NCBI GenBank assembly: GCA_963814975.1
Contig: CAWFFB010000014.1
Span: 434,001-498,000 of the forward strand
From: CAVUXJ01 sp963814975
GTDB lineage: Bacteria; Acidobacteriota; Vicinamibacteria; Vicinamibacterales; CAVVIG01
Direction: 5' to 3'
Length of the DNA: 64,000 bases
Program-made: the position numbers and the translations under genes
Notes under the pieces: model-generated
Told to the model about the DNA's origin: nothing
Seen by the model: the letters and a program-made list of their open reading frames with translations, nothing else
Database searches by the model: none
In this document: one piece after another, positions 18,842-28,781 of the stretch
How the letters are laid out: the number at the start of each line of letters is the position of its first letter
Numbering within the stretch: the first letter of the stretch is position 1

Positions 18842-20292
18842 TCAGGGACGGGCCGCCATCCCGGCAAGTCGCCGCACGTAAGCGGTCGCTGGACGGGAAT
18901 CGTAGCTGCGGAGCACCATCATTTTCTCCGCCTCGAGCGATCCTTCGGCGTGGACAGCGAGCACCTGCTGGTACGCGCCGAACGCCGACGCGACGAGATC
19001 CTTCACGAGCATCAGCGCCTTGAGGCGCTCGCGGCCGCCGACCCCCTGGCCGGCGTAATACTTCTCGTAATAGCGAGCGGTCTCCGCTTCTTCCAGATCT
19101 TCGGCGCCCGGGCCGGTGACGAGCGATCCGCCGGCGATATCCTGCACGTGCCGGATCGCCTCGTGATAGCCGTGCGCGAAATGGTACTTCGCCATGTTCA
19201 CGTACAACGGATCCGGCACGAGCAGACCCGCCTCGCGCGGTTTCGCGACCATCGCCGCGTAATGGGTGAGTCCCCGCAGCGTCTCGGCATAGCTGATCAG
19301 CTGCACCAGCTTTTCGCGCACGTGCCCCGCCTTGGCGATGCCGTTGACCTCCGCCATCATCATGGCGGAGCCGACCAGCGCATCGACCAGCGGCAGCTTG
19401 TAGGAGATGGCGGTGAAGCGGTGATGCTCCACGAAGGCGAGCGCCAGGGGGCCGGCAAACTCGGATTCGCCACACAGGAACACCCGGTCCCACGGGACGA
19501 ACACGTCATCGAAGACCGTCGTCGTCTCCATCATCTTGTGGCGCGCGCTGATCGGATGTTCGACCAGCGGAACCCTGCGCGGCCGCCGAATCGTAGGCGG
19601 AGGCCAGCAGCACCAGCCCGGGCGTGGCCAGCGGAATGGCAAAGCTCACCGCGTAGTCGCGGTCCGCCGGGCCCAGCGCTCGCGTCGGCAGCACGATCAA
19701 CTCGTTCGCGTTGGTGCTGACCGAGGTATGCGCCTTCGCGCCGCGGACGACGATGCCGTCGCTTCGCCGTTCGACGATGTGCACGTAGAGGTCGGGGTCG
19801 GCCTGCGCCGACGGCGCGAGCGATCGGTCGCCCTTGACGTCTGTCTGCGCCACCGCGACCGCAAGATCGTTCGTGCGGCAATGCTCGCGGAACAGCGGCG
19901 ACGCGCCGGCGTACTCGGTGCCGTGCTTCTCGTCGACGGAGGCGGACACGCGCAACAGGCCGCACAGCGCATCGGTGCCGATCTCCTTGATCAGCACGAC
20001 CAGCGTTCCACCCTCGGCGGTCGCCAGCTCGATGAGCGCGCTGCGCTAGCAACAGATCGTCCGGCGTGCGGGGAATCTGGTAATAGCGCGAGTAGTCGCC
20101 GTCGCCGTCGTTCACCACGCACAGCGCGCGATGGTGCGGTTCCTCGGCGAGGCGATAGTCGATGGCCGCGTGGTTGACGGCGACCGAGATCACCGGATGG
20201 GTGGTCACGTCCGTCACCCGCTGCCCGCGGAAATAGACCGTCCGCCCGTCCCGCAGACTTTCGATGTACTGTTCGGCTGTTCTCAGCGCCAT
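18842..20292 (-). CDS. 4-hydroxyphenylacetate 3-hydroxylase / 4-hydroxybutyryl-CoA dehydratase family enzyme, frameshifted
   Basis: Three frames join into one protein of about 483 residues: MALRTAEQYIESLRDGRTVY from 20292, the middle part (IKEIGTDALCGLLRVS to DLYVHIVERRSDGIVVRGAK), and the C-terminal part (ARHKMMETTTVFDDVFVPWD, then VFLCGESEFAG). Indels fall near 20045 and 19570-19600. The family holds FAD-using HpaB monooxygenases and the Fe-S/FAD dehydratase AbfD. The VFLCGE cysteine is where AbfD has one cluster ligand, but I do not see its CxxxC ligands, so a monooxygenase role is at least as likely. It starts 15 bases after the ligase stop with GGAAGG upstream. Confidence 0.8.
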
Positions 20293-20306
20293 CCGATGCA
20301 GCCTTC

Positions 20307-21925
20307 CTAGCTTTCTTCGCGTGTTTCCGCATGCCCGCCGCGAAAACGCTCGCGCAAGGCTGATTTCAGGAACTTTCCCGTCGAGGTGCGGGGGATCTGA
20401 TCGACGAACTCGAAAGCGTCGGGCAGCCACCATTTCGCAAAATCAGCGGCCAGGTGCCGCCGCAGATCCTCGGCAGCTGGCTTCGCGCCCGGCTTTCAGC
20501 ACGACGACGGCGAGCGGACGTTCGCCCCATTTCGGATGGGTGATGGCCACGACCGCCGCTTCGGCCACTGCCGGATGGCCCATGAGAGCGTTCTCCAGCG
20601 CCACGGAACTGATCCATTCGCCGCCCGATCGAATGAGATCCTTGGCACGATCGCAAATCTCGACGTACCCGCGCGCATCGATCGTCACCACGTCACCGGT
20701 CCGGAACCACCCATCGTCGGTCACGCGATCCGAAGCCTCGGGCTCATTGTAGTACTGGGTGGCGACCGTCGGGCCTCGTGACCTCGAGCTCGCCGAGTGT
20801 CTCGCCGTCCCACGGCACCAGCCCGGTGAGGCCGCGAGCCCGAACCTCGAGATACGGCGCCGGAGTCCCCTGTTTCGCGCGGATAGTGTATCGAACCTCG
20901 TCCGCCGCCTCGTCCAGGTCGGGAGGGAGCCTGCAGAGCGTGGCGATGGAGGTGGTTTCGGTCATCCCCCATGCCTGCAGCACGCAGACGCCGTGGCGCT
21001 CCTGAAAGCGGCGCACGAGCGATTTCGGCGCGGCCGATCCGCCGACGACCAGAGCGCGCAGGCTGCTGATGTCGCCGGCGAGGGATCCGCCGGCCAGCGC
21101 GTCGAGAACGCCGAGCCACACCGTGGGCACGCCGGCGCTGACGGTGACGCGTTCCGATGCGACGAGGTCCACCAGGCTGCGGGGATCGAGCGACGCCCCG
21201 GGGAGCACGAGAGAGGCGCCCGCCAGGGCGCGCCGCGTAGGGAAGGCACCAGCCGTTGATGTGAAACATCGGCACAACCGCGAGCACGACATCACGCTGG
21301 CCGAGGCCGATACTGTCGGCGGTGAGCAGGTTCAGGGCTTGAAGCGCGATCGCCCGATGCGAATAGACAATGCCCTTCGGTCGGCCGGTCGTGCCAGAGG
21401 TGTAGCACATCGCGGCGGCCGGCACGCTCATCACCGTCGAGATAGTCGACGCCTTCGGGATCGGCCGACGCGAGCAGTTCTTCGTAGGCGATGCGCCCGG
21501 TCCGGCAGGTCGCCGTCGCCAATGACGATCACCTGCTGGACACACGCCGGAATCGGGAGCTGCGTCGAACTGCGGCAGCAGACGACGATCGAGGATGATC
21601 ACCCGGTCCTCGGCGTGCTCGATGACATACGCAAGATCGCGGGCGTGCAAGCGGACGTTCAACGTGTGCAGCACGGCGCCCATGGCCGGCACCGCAAAGT
21701 ACGCCTCCAGGTGTTGACGATCGTTCCAGGCCAGCGTCGCGACACGGTCGCCTGGGCGGACGCCGAGGTCTGCGAGCGCGCCGGCGAGCTGCTTCGCCCG
21801 TGCGCAGCATGTCGGCGTACCGGTAGCGATGGACTGTGGCGCCGTCGCGACTGACGATCGGCCTCTCGCCATACAGCATGGCCGACCGCCGCGATGATCG
21901 CCGGCACCGTCAATTGGTAGTCCAC
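20307..21925 (-). CDS. AMP-dependent acyl/aryl-CoA ligase, several frameshifts
   Basis: A complete ANL-superfamily ligase can be pieced together over three frames: N-terminal MDYQLTVPAIIAA and LADLGVRPGDRVATLAWND, the P-loop YTSGTTGRPKGIVYSHR, LQAWGMTETTSIAT, the hinge region DGWFRTGDVVTIDARGY, and the catalytic lysine motif IPRTSTGKFLK before TAG at 20307. At least five single-base shifts are needed (near 21890, 21810, 21550, 21250, 20750 and 20480). Repaired length is ~530 residues, normal for medium/long-chain acyl or aromatic acid CoA ligases. It is the first gene of the catabolic operon and is divergent from the SDR gene. Confidence 0.82.
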
Positions 21926-22024
21926 GTCAGGCCCGTGCCGTGCGCTCCTTCACAGACCGAGTTCCGGATTTCGCGTGCAGCCATCGAGCGATGCCGCCTT
22001 CGCGCGCGCGAATATGATACGCCC

Positions 22025-22798
22025 ATGCATGTGCACACCCTGTTTGACATGTCAGGCAAAGTCGTCCTGGTGACGGGCGGCTCGCGCGGTCTCGGGCTGG
22101 AGATGGCCGTCGGGTTCGGCGAGGCGGGAGCCACGGTGGCCATCACGGCGCGGCGAGAAAGCTGGCTGCGGACGGCCGAGGAAGAGCTTCGAGCACTGGG
22201 CATCAACTGCGTCGCGCTGACCTGCGATGTCTCGCGGCCCGAGGAGGTGTACGCCACCGTCGCCGCGGTGCTCGACCGCCTGGGACGCATCGATACGCTG
22301 GTCAACAACGCCGGCGTCAGCTGGGGTGCGCCCGCCGAAACGATGCCGGTGCAGAAATGGAGCGAGGTTCTCGCCACGAACGCGACGGGCTGCTTCCTGA
22401 TGTCGCAGGCTGCCGGCCGGGAAATGATTCGCGCCGGGGGCGGATCCATCATCAACGTTGCGTCGGTGTCCGGACTCATCGGGACCGCGCCTGAGGTTCT
22501 CGACGCCGTCGGTTATGCCGCCAGCAAAGGGGCGGTCATCAGCCTGACACGCGATCTCGCGGTGAAGTGGGCGAGGCACGGCGTCCGGGTCAACGCCGTC
22601 GCGCCGGGATTCTTCGAGACGCGGCTGTCTCGAGGCGTGCTGAAGAATGCCGGTCGCACGATCGAGCAGATGACGCCACTGGGCCGAATCGGCCGTCCCG
22701 GGGAGTTGAAAGGGGTCGCGCTCTTCCTCGCATCGGCGGCGTCGAGCTACGTCACCGGCCAGGTACTGGCCGTGGACGGAGGCATGAGCGCCGGCTAG
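22025..22798 (+). CDS. SDR family NAD(P)-dependent oxidoreductase
   Basis: 257 residues from the ATG at 22025. It has the Rossmann glycine motif VTGGSRGLGLEMA, LVNNAGVSWG, the catalytic Ser in INVASVSG, YxxxK as GYAASKGAV, and the C-terminal VTGQVLAVDGGMSAG. This is a classical SDR resembling 3-oxoacyl-ACP or gluconate dehydrogenases. It is divergent from the ligase operon and may act on the same substrate. Its stop overlaps the convergent dienelactone hydrolase gene by four bases. Confidence 0.92.
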   Translation: MHVHTLFDMSGKVVLVTGGSRGLGLEMAVGFGEAGATVAITARRESWLRTAEEELRALGINCVALTCDVSRPEEVYATVAAVLDRLGRIDTLVNNAGVSWGAPAETMPVQKWSEVLATNATGCFLMSQAAGREMIRAGGGSIINVASVSGLIGTAPEVLDAVGYAASKGAVISLTRDLAVKWARHGVRVNAVAPGFFETRLSRGVLKNAGRTIEQMTPLGRIGRPGELKGVALFLASAASSYVTGQVLAVDGGMSAG

Positions 22799-23604
22799 CT
22801 TACGGTTTCCTTCAGGAACGAGACGACGTCCGGCCAGATCCGGGCTGCGAGCGCCTCATTCAAGGTGCCCAGCGCGTTGTGCGGGGCCATGAACGCGTGG
22901 CCTGTGCCGGGATGGACGGTCAGCGTCACGTTCTTGCCCATCGCCCTCAGCTTCGCTTCCAGCGCGCGTGCGGCGGCGGGAGGGAAGAAGTCGTCGTGCT
23001 CTGCCATGTGCCCGCTGATCGGCGCTGTGAGCTTGGACCAGTCCGGCTCCGTGGCGCCCTGGGGGAATCCATAGAAGGGGACCAGGGCCTTCACCTTATC
23101 AGGGCGGTTGGCGGCGATGATAAACGCGAGCATGCCGCCCATGCAGAACCCCACCACGCCGATGCCGTTGCTTGTGACCGCGCTGTGATTGGCGAGATAG
23201 TCGACGGCGCCGCTCATGTCCCGCGCGGCGCGCTCGGGCGGGAGGGCGTGCATCAGTTTGCCCGCTTTGTCCATCTCATCGTGCGCGGCCAGTTCCCCAT
23301 GATAGAGATCGGGCGCGAGCGCCACGAACCCGGCGGCTCCAAACCGATCGGTCATCTCCTTGATTCCGGAATCGAGGCCCCACCATTCCTGGATGACCAG
23401 CACTCCCGGGCCGTAGCCAACCGGGGGCTTGACGAGATACCCGGAGGCGCTATTTCCATTGCTGCGGAATTCGACCGTTTCACCCATGCGGGAAAGAATA
23501 ACCGAGATTCCCGTTCGATCCCACCAGACGAAGCCCTGGCAATCGTCCGGGGCGAGCTTCTTCAGCTCTGGCAGGAGCTTCAGATACTCCCCGTCATGAT
23601 TCAT
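22795..23604 (-). CDS. Dienelactone hydrolase family protein
   Basis: 269 residues. The alpha/beta-hydrolase core shows the nucleophile elbow GFCMGGMLAF, with Cys as in carboxymethylenebutenolidases, the strand VLVIQEWWGLDSGIKEMTDR with the conserved Glu, and the catalytic His in HPGTGHAFMAPHN. These enzymes open dienelactones from chlorocatechol or protoanemonin-type degradation, which fits the aromatic-leaning gene group here, though many relatives have other ester substrates. The ~30 N-terminal residues before the domain are unusual. Confidence 0.9.
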   Translation of the reverse strand: MNHDGEYLKLLPELKKLAPDDCQGFVWWDRTGISVILSRMGETVEFRSNGNSASGYLVKPPVGYGPGVLVIQEWWGLDSGIKEMTDRFGAAGFVALAPDLYHGELAAHDEMDKAGKLMHALPPERAARDMSGAVDYLANHSAVTSNGIGVVGFCMGGMLAFIIAANRPDKVKALVPFYGFPQGATEPDWSKLTAPISGHMAEHDDFFPPAAARALEAKLRAMGKNVTLTVHPGTGHAFMAPHNALGTLNEALAARIWPDVVSFLKETVS

Positions 23605-23682
23605 CTGGCCATTCTCAGAGGGTAAATGAATTGCGAAACGGCCCGCGGCCGCGGTGGTGAGGCGGGGATCGCCGACGGCGAG

Positions 23683-25461
23683 TCAGGCGCTTGCCATTGC
23701 CGGGCGCGATGCGGCGATCGAGCGGCGCTCGCCGATCTGCTGCCGCCACATCGCGTAGTACAACCCTTTCTGTTCGAGGAGCGCGCCGTGCGACCCCGAT
23801 TCGATGACGCGGCCGCGTTCCAGCACGAAGATGCGGTCGGCATGCATGATCGTGGAGAGCCGGTGCGCGATCAGGATCGTGATGACGTCCTGGCTCGCAG
23901 CGACGTCGCGGATCGTCTCGCCGATCTCCTCTTCGGTGAGCGAGTCGAGCGACGAGGTGGCCTCGTCGAACACCAGCAGATGCGGATGGCGGAGGAGCGC
24001 CCGGGCAATCGACAGCCGCTGCTTCTCGCCGCCCGACACCTTCACGCCGCCCTCCCCGATGACCGTGTCGAGGCCGCGGTCCGCCCGCGCGAGGAGGTTA
24101 TCGCACGCGGCCTGGCGCAGCACGTCCATGCATTCCGCGTCGGTCGCTGCCGGGTTCACGAACAGCAGATTCTCACGGATCGTGCCGGAAAAGAGTTGGG
24201 TGTCCTGCGTGACGAAGCCGATGCGCTCCCGAAGCTGGTTCAGGTCGATGGTGGCGGCGGGATGACCGTTGTAGAGAATGTCTCCCGACTGCGGAGGATA
24301 GAGGCCCACCAGCAACTTCACCAGCGTCGTCTTTCCGGCGCCGGACGGTCCGACGAACGCGATCGTGTCGCCGCGGCCGACCTTGAACGAGATGTCGGTC
24401 AGCGCCGGCGACGAGGCGGACTGATGCGTGAAGCTGATGCGGTCGAACGCGAGCCAGTTCAGCTCGGGTACCGGCACCGGGTTGACCGGGCGCGGTTCCT
24501 CCGGGATGGCCAGGATGTCCTGGAAGTTCTTGAGCGACACTTCCGTCTCGCGGTAGACGTTGATGATGTTCCCCAGTTCCTGAAGCGGTCCGAAGATGAA
24601 GAACGAGTAGAGGAACAGGGAGAAGAACTGGCCCACGGTGATGGCCTGCGTGTAGATGAGATACAGCATCAGAAACATGATGCTGGTCCGCAGGAAGTTG
24701 ACGGTGGTGCCCTGGACAAAGCTGAGGCTGCGGATGTACCGCACCTTCTTGAGCTCGAGCTGAAGGATCTTGTCGGTCGTCGTGTTGAGGCGCGCGATCT
24801 CCTGCTGCGCGAGGCCGAGGCTCTTGACCAGCTCGATGTTTCGGAGCGACTCCGTGGTCGATCCCGCCAGCGCCGTCGTCTCCGCCACGATGACCTTCTG
24901 AATCGTCTTGATCTTGCGGCTCAACACCGAGCTGAGCAGGCCGAGGAGCGGCACGGTCAGGAAGTAAGCCGGGGCGATGATCCAGTGGACGCTGAACGCG
25001 TAGATGACGACAAAAATGATGCCGACCAGCGAGGTGAACAACACGTTGATCGAGACGGCAATCAGTTTCTCGACGTCGGTCCGTACCTTCTGCAGTTTGC
25101 CGAGGGTTTCGCCGCTGCGCTGATCCTCGAAGACCGAGTACGGCAGCTCCAACGAGTGCCGGAGACCGTCAGAGTAGATCCGGGCGCCGAGGCGCTGTGT
25201 GATGACGTTGATGAAGTAGTCCTGGAAGTTCTTCGCTACCCGCGAGACGAACGCCACTCCCACTGCCGCCGCGAGCAGCACGCTCACGCCCCGGAAGAAC
25301 TCGGCGGTCGTGTATTCCTTGAACTTCGTGGCGTACTCGTCGATGACGTGACGAAAAATCAACGGATCGAGGAGCGAGAAGACCTGGTTGATCGCCGCGA
25401 GGACGAGTGCGAGCGCGACCAGGCGCCAGTAACCCTTCAAATAGGCGGCGAGCAGCTTCAT
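23683..25461 (-). CDS. ABC exporter, fused permease and ATPase
   Basis: 592 residues from the ATG at 25461 (MKLLAAYLKGYWRLV). The N-terminal ~330 residues hold six membrane spans of the type I exporter fold. The ATPase carries Walker A GPSGAGKTTLVKLL, signature VSGGEKQRLSIARALL, Walker B LLVFDEATSSLDSL and the switch His in IAHRLSTIMHAD. It resembles MsbA/McjD-like lipid, peptide or drug exporters and would act as a homodimer. Substrate is not predictable. A 250-base nested inverted word array lies just upstream. Confidence 0.92.
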   Translation of the reverse strand: MKLLAAYLKGYWRLVALALVLAAINQVFSLLDPLIFRHVIDEYATKFKEYTTAEFFRGVSVLLAAAVGVAFVSRVAKNFQDYFINVITQRLGARIYSDGLRHSLELPYSVFEDQRSGETLGKLQKVRTDVEKLIAVSINVLFTSLVGIIFVVIYAFSVHWIIAPAYFLTVPLLGLLSSVLSRKIKTIQKVIVAETTALAGSTTESLRNIELVKSLGLAQQEIARLNTTTDKILQLELKKVRYIRSLSFVQGTTVNFLRTSIMFLMLYLIYTQAITVGQFFSLFLYSFFIFGPLQELGNIINVYRETEVSLKNFQDILAIPEEPRPVNPVPVPELNWLAFDRISFTHQSASSPALTDISFKVGRGDTIAFVGPSGAGKTTLVKLLVGLYPPQSGDILYNGHPAATIDLNQLRERIGFVTQDTQLFSGTIRENLLFVNPAATDAECMDVLRQAACDNLLARADRGLDTVIGEGGVKVSGGEKQRLSIARALLRHPHLLVFDEATSSLDSLTEEEIGETIRDVAASQDVITILIAHRLSTIMHADRIFVLERGRVIESGSHGALLEQKGLYYAMWRQQIGERRSIAASRPAMASA

Positions 25462-25482
25462 GGATCCAGTCTCTCTCATTTA

Positions 25483-25734
25483 CGTTCGAGCGTTCGGCGT
25501 TTCGACGTTTCGGCGTTCGGCGTGCGACGTTCAGCGTTATCCGTTCGGCGGCGGCGCGACGAACGAAGCTTTCCGCTTCACCCGCAGTCACGAAGGGGCA
25601 CGAAAGGCACGAAGTCCAAGGAAAAATTGCAAAGGGCGGCATCCGATGAGTCGTGCTCTTCGTGGTTGACGATGTTTCGGTTTTTCAGAGCGGTCCTTCA
25701 GAACGTCGAACGCAGAACGTAGAACGTAGAACAG
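25483..25734. repeat. Nested inverted word array (CGTTCGG / CACGAAG words)
   Basis: 25483-25536 is built of CGTTC(G/A)GCG-type words. 25588-25613 has three CACGAAG-type words. 25651-25667 carries CTTCGTG, the inverse of the inner word. 25699-25734 has GAACGTAGAACG-type words, the inverse of the outer word. The order outer, inner, inverted inner, inverted outer gives a nested imperfect dyad between the quinone reductase stop and the exporter start. Similar arrays with other words occur at 43985, 48307, 53406, 57732, 58165 and 59481. Confidence 0.75.
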
Positions 25735-25741
25735 AGCTCAG

Positions 25742-26740
25742 CTACCCTGCGACCCTCACGATCACCTTGCCCATGGGCCCTTCCTGCAGTCGCGCGAAGG
25801 CCAGCTTCACCTCCTCGAAGGAGAAGATACTGTCCACGACCGGGCGCTTCCCAATCGCCGCGAGCCTGCTGACGATCTCTTGCCATGCAGCTCGTTCGGC
25901 TTCCGGCGTGTAGTCCGAAACAGCGACGCCTCCGATTCGATTCCTGCGAAACAACAGCGAGGCAGTGTTGAAGCTCGGAACGGCTCCGGCGCTTCTGCCG
26001 ACCACGCTGATTCGGCCCTGATATCCGAGGATCGAAACGAGTTGATCGAACAGCGGCCCTCCGACGCTGTCTATGACGAGGTCGACCTTCTTCGGAGCGA
26101 TTGCCGCGTGAACGTTCTTGCGCAGGAGGGGATCGTTCGGGTCGAAGACGACGTCAGCTCCCAATGCCTTCAGCCTGGCAGCCTTTTCGGCGCTTCGTGA
26201 CAACGCCACGACCGTGAGACCCATCGCCTGGCCCAGCAACACCGACGCCACGCCCACGCCGCCCGAGGCGCCGGTGACCAGCAGGACGGAGCGCTCGGGC
26301 GGGGGAGCGGGCGGATCGTTCCACTGAGTGAGAGCTTGCCAGGCGGTGAGAAAGACCAAGGGAGCGCCTGCCATCTGCTCAGCCGTCCACCCGGGAGGAA
26401 TGGGAACGAGCCTCTCTTCGGGGACAACCACCTGCTCGGCCAGCGTTCCCCATGCGTCCGCACCGACATGGCAAGGCAGAATGCCAACGGCATCGCCGAC
26501 GCGCACGTTCTTCACGCCCGGGTGGATTTCCCGCACAACACCGGACGCGTCCCGTCCCAGGATGTGTGGCAACGAGGGTTTGGCGGGATACAACGCCTGA
26601 GCAAGGAAAGCGTCCGCCGGGTTCAATGCAGCGTACTGCACCCCCAGGAGGACCTCGCCGAGGTTCGGCTGAGGATCGGCGGTCTCGCCCTTGTGCAGCT
26701 TGTCGATTCCTTCGTAGGAGTCCATCAGCCATGCGCGCAT
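25742..26740 (-). CDS. Zinc-independent MDR (quinone reductase type) oxidoreductase
   Basis: 332 residues if started at the ATG at 26740 (MRAWLMDSYEG); the frame is open 22 codons further. The N-terminal GroES-like domain has GRDASGVVREIHPGVKNVRV and lacks the structural zinc cysteines. The nucleotide domain has LLVTGASGGVGVASVLLGQ and the quinone-oxidoreductase-like VIDSVGGPLFDQLVSILGYQ. It likely reduces quinones or enones with NADPH. It is followed by the large inverted word array. Confidence 0.88.
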   Translation of the reverse strand: MRAWLMDSYEGIDKLHKGETADPQPNLGEVLLGVQYAALNPADAFLAQALYPAKPSLPHILGRDASGVVREIHPGVKNVRVGDAVGILPCHVGADAWGTLAEQVVVPEERLVPIPPGWTAEQMAGAPLVFLTAWQALTQWNDPPAPPPERSVLLVTGASGGVGVASVLLGQAMGLTVVALSRSAEKAARLKALGADVVFDPNDPLLRKNVHAAIAPKKVDLVIDSVGGPLFDQLVSILGYQGRISVVGRSAGAVPSFNTASLLFRRNRIGGVAVSDYTPEAERAAWQEIVSRLAAIGKRPVVDSIFSFEEVKLAFARLQEGPMGKVIVRVAG

Positions 26741-26991
26741 GGCCCATTCTGATGCGTCCGGCTCTCCTTGAACAAGAACGTGAGGAGGCCAGGCGAATCG
26801 GCTCATGAGGCCCGGCTTCTCTCTTGACGGGCCGTTGGTTTCACCTTCCGGCCGAGAAGGTCAGCAGGGTATTCCCTGGAAGCGTGTCGTGCCTGGCGGC
26901 GCAGGCCTCCGCGGGCTGAGAGGAGGACGGTGATCGCGACGCCTGGTCAACCGGCCTCTGTGCCAAGATAGCGCGTCGAGGCCGCGAGAAA

Positions 26992-27624
26992 ATGAATCTC
27001 TACATGGTTCGTCATGGCCAGACCGCCGCAAGCCGAGAGAATCGGTTCAGCGGCAGCTCGGATCCTCCGCTGACCGCCGCCGGCGAAGCGATGGCACAAG
27101 CGTTCGCCCGGGCGTATGCGTCGTTGAAATGGGAAGCCACTTATACCAGCCCGATGCTGCGCACTCGCCAGACGGCTGATGCCCTGTGCCGGCTCACGGG
27201 CGTTGAGCCGACTATCGAAGATGGGTTGAAAGAGATCGACTACGGCGAGTGGGAGGGACTCCGGCAGGAGGACGTTAGGGAGCGATGGCCAGGGGCCTTC
27301 GAACATTGGGCCGACGATGTCGCGAGTCGGGGGACTCCTGGAGGAGAGACCGCGTTCGAGGTGGCGTCGCGCGCGATGCGAGTCGTCGAGCGGATTCGAT
27401 CACGCCACGAACGTGGCAACGCGCTGATCGTCTCGCACAAGGCGACGCTCCGTGTGATCACGTGTGCGCTGCTCGGGTTGGACGTGCGGCTGTTCAGAGA
27501 GCGGATCGCGCAACCGGTTGGCGCCGTGACACTGTTCGTGCTCACGAAAACGACGGCTCAGTTGACCATCCTTGGCGACCGCTCGCATCTGCCTGAGGAG
27601 CTCAAGAACCAAGACGGCACCTGA
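26992..27624 (+). CDS. Histidine phosphatase family protein
   Basis: 210 residues. The phosphohistidine motif VRHGQTAASRENRFSG is at the N terminus. The general acid Glu lies in GLKEIDYGEWEGL and the second catalytic His in ALIVSHKATLRVI. This is the phosphoglycerate mutase-like branch 1, closest in pattern to CobC/GpmB-type phosphatases. No cobalamin genes are near, so the substrate is open. The gene stands alone and converges with the zinc-ribbon gene. Confidence 0.9.
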   Translation: MNLYMVRHGQTAASRENRFSGSSDPPLTAAGEAMAQAFARAYASLKWEATYTSPMLRTRQTADALCRLTGVEPTIEDGLKEIDYGEWEGLRQEDVRERWPGAFEHWADDVASRGTPGGETAFEVASRAMRVVERIRSRHERGNALIVSHKATLRVITCALLGLDVRLFRERIAQPVGAVTLFVLTKTTAQLTILGDRSHLPEELKNQDGT

Positions 27625-27644
27625 ACCCGCGGCCGTAAGCGCGG

Positions 27645-27914
27645 TTACGAGGCGAGACCTATCGAAAAACCCCCGTGATCAGGTGGGGACGGACCGGCGG
27701 CCGCGATGGCGATGGCTCGTCGGGAGGACGTGTCCGATTCCTCGCACGATGAGCAGTGGCACAACCCCTGGTGCTTGACGCAGCGCTCCGTGCCTTCCCT
27801 GGCGAAGACCAGGAGACCGGTCCAGAACTCCAGCGCGTGCTCGAGACAGACTCGCTGAGACGTCGATAGGATTCTCGTGGTGGCTTCCTGCCGGCAATAC
27901 GCGCAACACTTCAT
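27645..27914 (-). CDS. Small cysteine-rich (zinc-binding) protein
   Basis: 89 residues from an ATG at 27914. It carries paired metal-type cysteines (MKCCAYCRQEATTR, then VCLEHALEFW, then CVKHQGLCHCSSCEE), suggesting one or two zinc sites, with a helix between them. I do not recognise a named family. The frame is open further upstream, but the cysteine pattern and composition support this start. No clear ribosome binding site. Confidence 0.5.
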   Translation of the reverse strand: MKCCAYCRQEATTRILSTSQRVCLEHALEFWTGLLVFAREGTERCVKHQGLCHCSSCEESDTSSRRAIAIAAAGPSPPDHGGFSIGLAS

Positions 27915-28143
27915 GCGCGAAGAATAGTCGCCTGAGCCTGAGCTCAGCTGTACCGCATTGCACACCTCCCTGGGACCCCTCGCGCTCGTGCGCGCGACGC
28001 CCTGCGTTTCACGCGACGCTGACCTGATCGTCGACGACCGAGGTGTCCCTTTCGGTACAGCCTCCAACCGTCGCGTGTGCGTATAGTGGCCGTCCTAGCT
28101 TGTTCCGAGCCAGCCGTAGGTACGCGTTTTCAAGAGGGTGCCA

Positions 28144-28416
28144 ATGCCTCCAACCATGACCGCGACAGCGACAGAGCATGAGCCGGTGGTCGAACACGCG
28201 GCCGGCCAAGCACCCGACTCGCGCACGTTCTTCAGACTCCGGGCCATCATGCGACAGGGAACAGCAGCGAGCCTGCCGGCCGTGTGGGAACGGTACGCGA
28301 CGCTTGATACCGCGCGCGCGGCGGTCCGTGGGATGTATGCAAACGATCGGGTGTTGCGCGTGTTGATCGTCACCGACGAGGTGCCGCCGCGTTTTGTGGA
28401 ATGGGTGGAGCGATAG
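28144..28416 (+). CDS. Hypothetical small protein
   Basis: 90 residues from ATG at 28144, with AGAGGG about ten bases upstream. The C-terminal two thirds look structured (SRTFFRLRAIMRQGTAASLP, then VLRVLIVTDEVPPRFVEWVE) with a regular alpha/beta pattern. No known family recognised. The N-terminal 25 residues are low complexity. Confidence 0.5.
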   Translation: MPPTMTATATEHEPVVEHAAGQAPDSRTFFRLRAIMRQGTAASLPAVWERYATLDTARAAVRGMYANDRVLRVLIVTDEVPPRFVEWVER

Positions 28417-28574
28417 TCTTCTCGTGCGTGCCTGAAGTCCCATACCCTCCGGACGGGTTCGCCTGAAGGCGGACACTGCCTCGATTTCCGATCGCCGCAC
28501 ACTGTCCGCCCCCGGATTGAGATCCCAATTGCGGCGATCGGTCTCCTGGTCACGGCCACGGTGAAGGTGAATCA

Positions 28575-28712
28575 TTGGTACAATCAGGCGTCCCCAACGG
28601 CACGGGAATTCCGATCCAGGTAACTCGAGCCAAGGCGATCAAGGGCCGCTCGAATGACGAGCGCGGTGGGACGGCAGGGAAACCGGGCCGTAAGCGCCGG
28701 AACGGCAAGTAA
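28575..28712 (+). CDS. Candidate small basic protein
   Basis: A 45-residue TTG-initiated frame with AAGGTGA seven bases upstream. It reads LVQSGVPNGTGIPIQVTRAK and ends in a strongly basic tail (GTAGKPGRKRRNGK) just before TAA. The tail suggests nucleic-acid binding. Too short for a family call; the opposite strand has an equally long frame of poorer composition. Confidence 0.4.
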   Translation: MVQSGVPNGTGIPIQVTRAKAIKGRSNDERGGTAGKPGRKRRNGK

Positions 28713-28781
28713 GACACGTCAGCAGGTGTCATGGTCGCGGAACAGCCGTGCCGCGAGCCATCGCTACCTCACGCGGGGTCG

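Noticed and set aside
17139..19493. A single 784-codon minus-strand frame that could be a fusion protein
   Set aside because: The first ~240 codons are a shadow of the HpaB-family gene in another frame; the ThDP enzyme starts at GTG 18773 with its own ribosome binding site.
18842..20292. Firm call as 4-hydroxybutyryl-CoA dehydratase
   Set aside because: Only one of the expected Fe-S ligand positions is visible and the relevant N-terminal stretch is disrupted by an indel.
25483..25734. CRISPR-like or tandem-repeat array
   Set aside because: Words are only 7-9 bases, spaced irregularly and inverted in the second half, with no unique spacers or cas genes.
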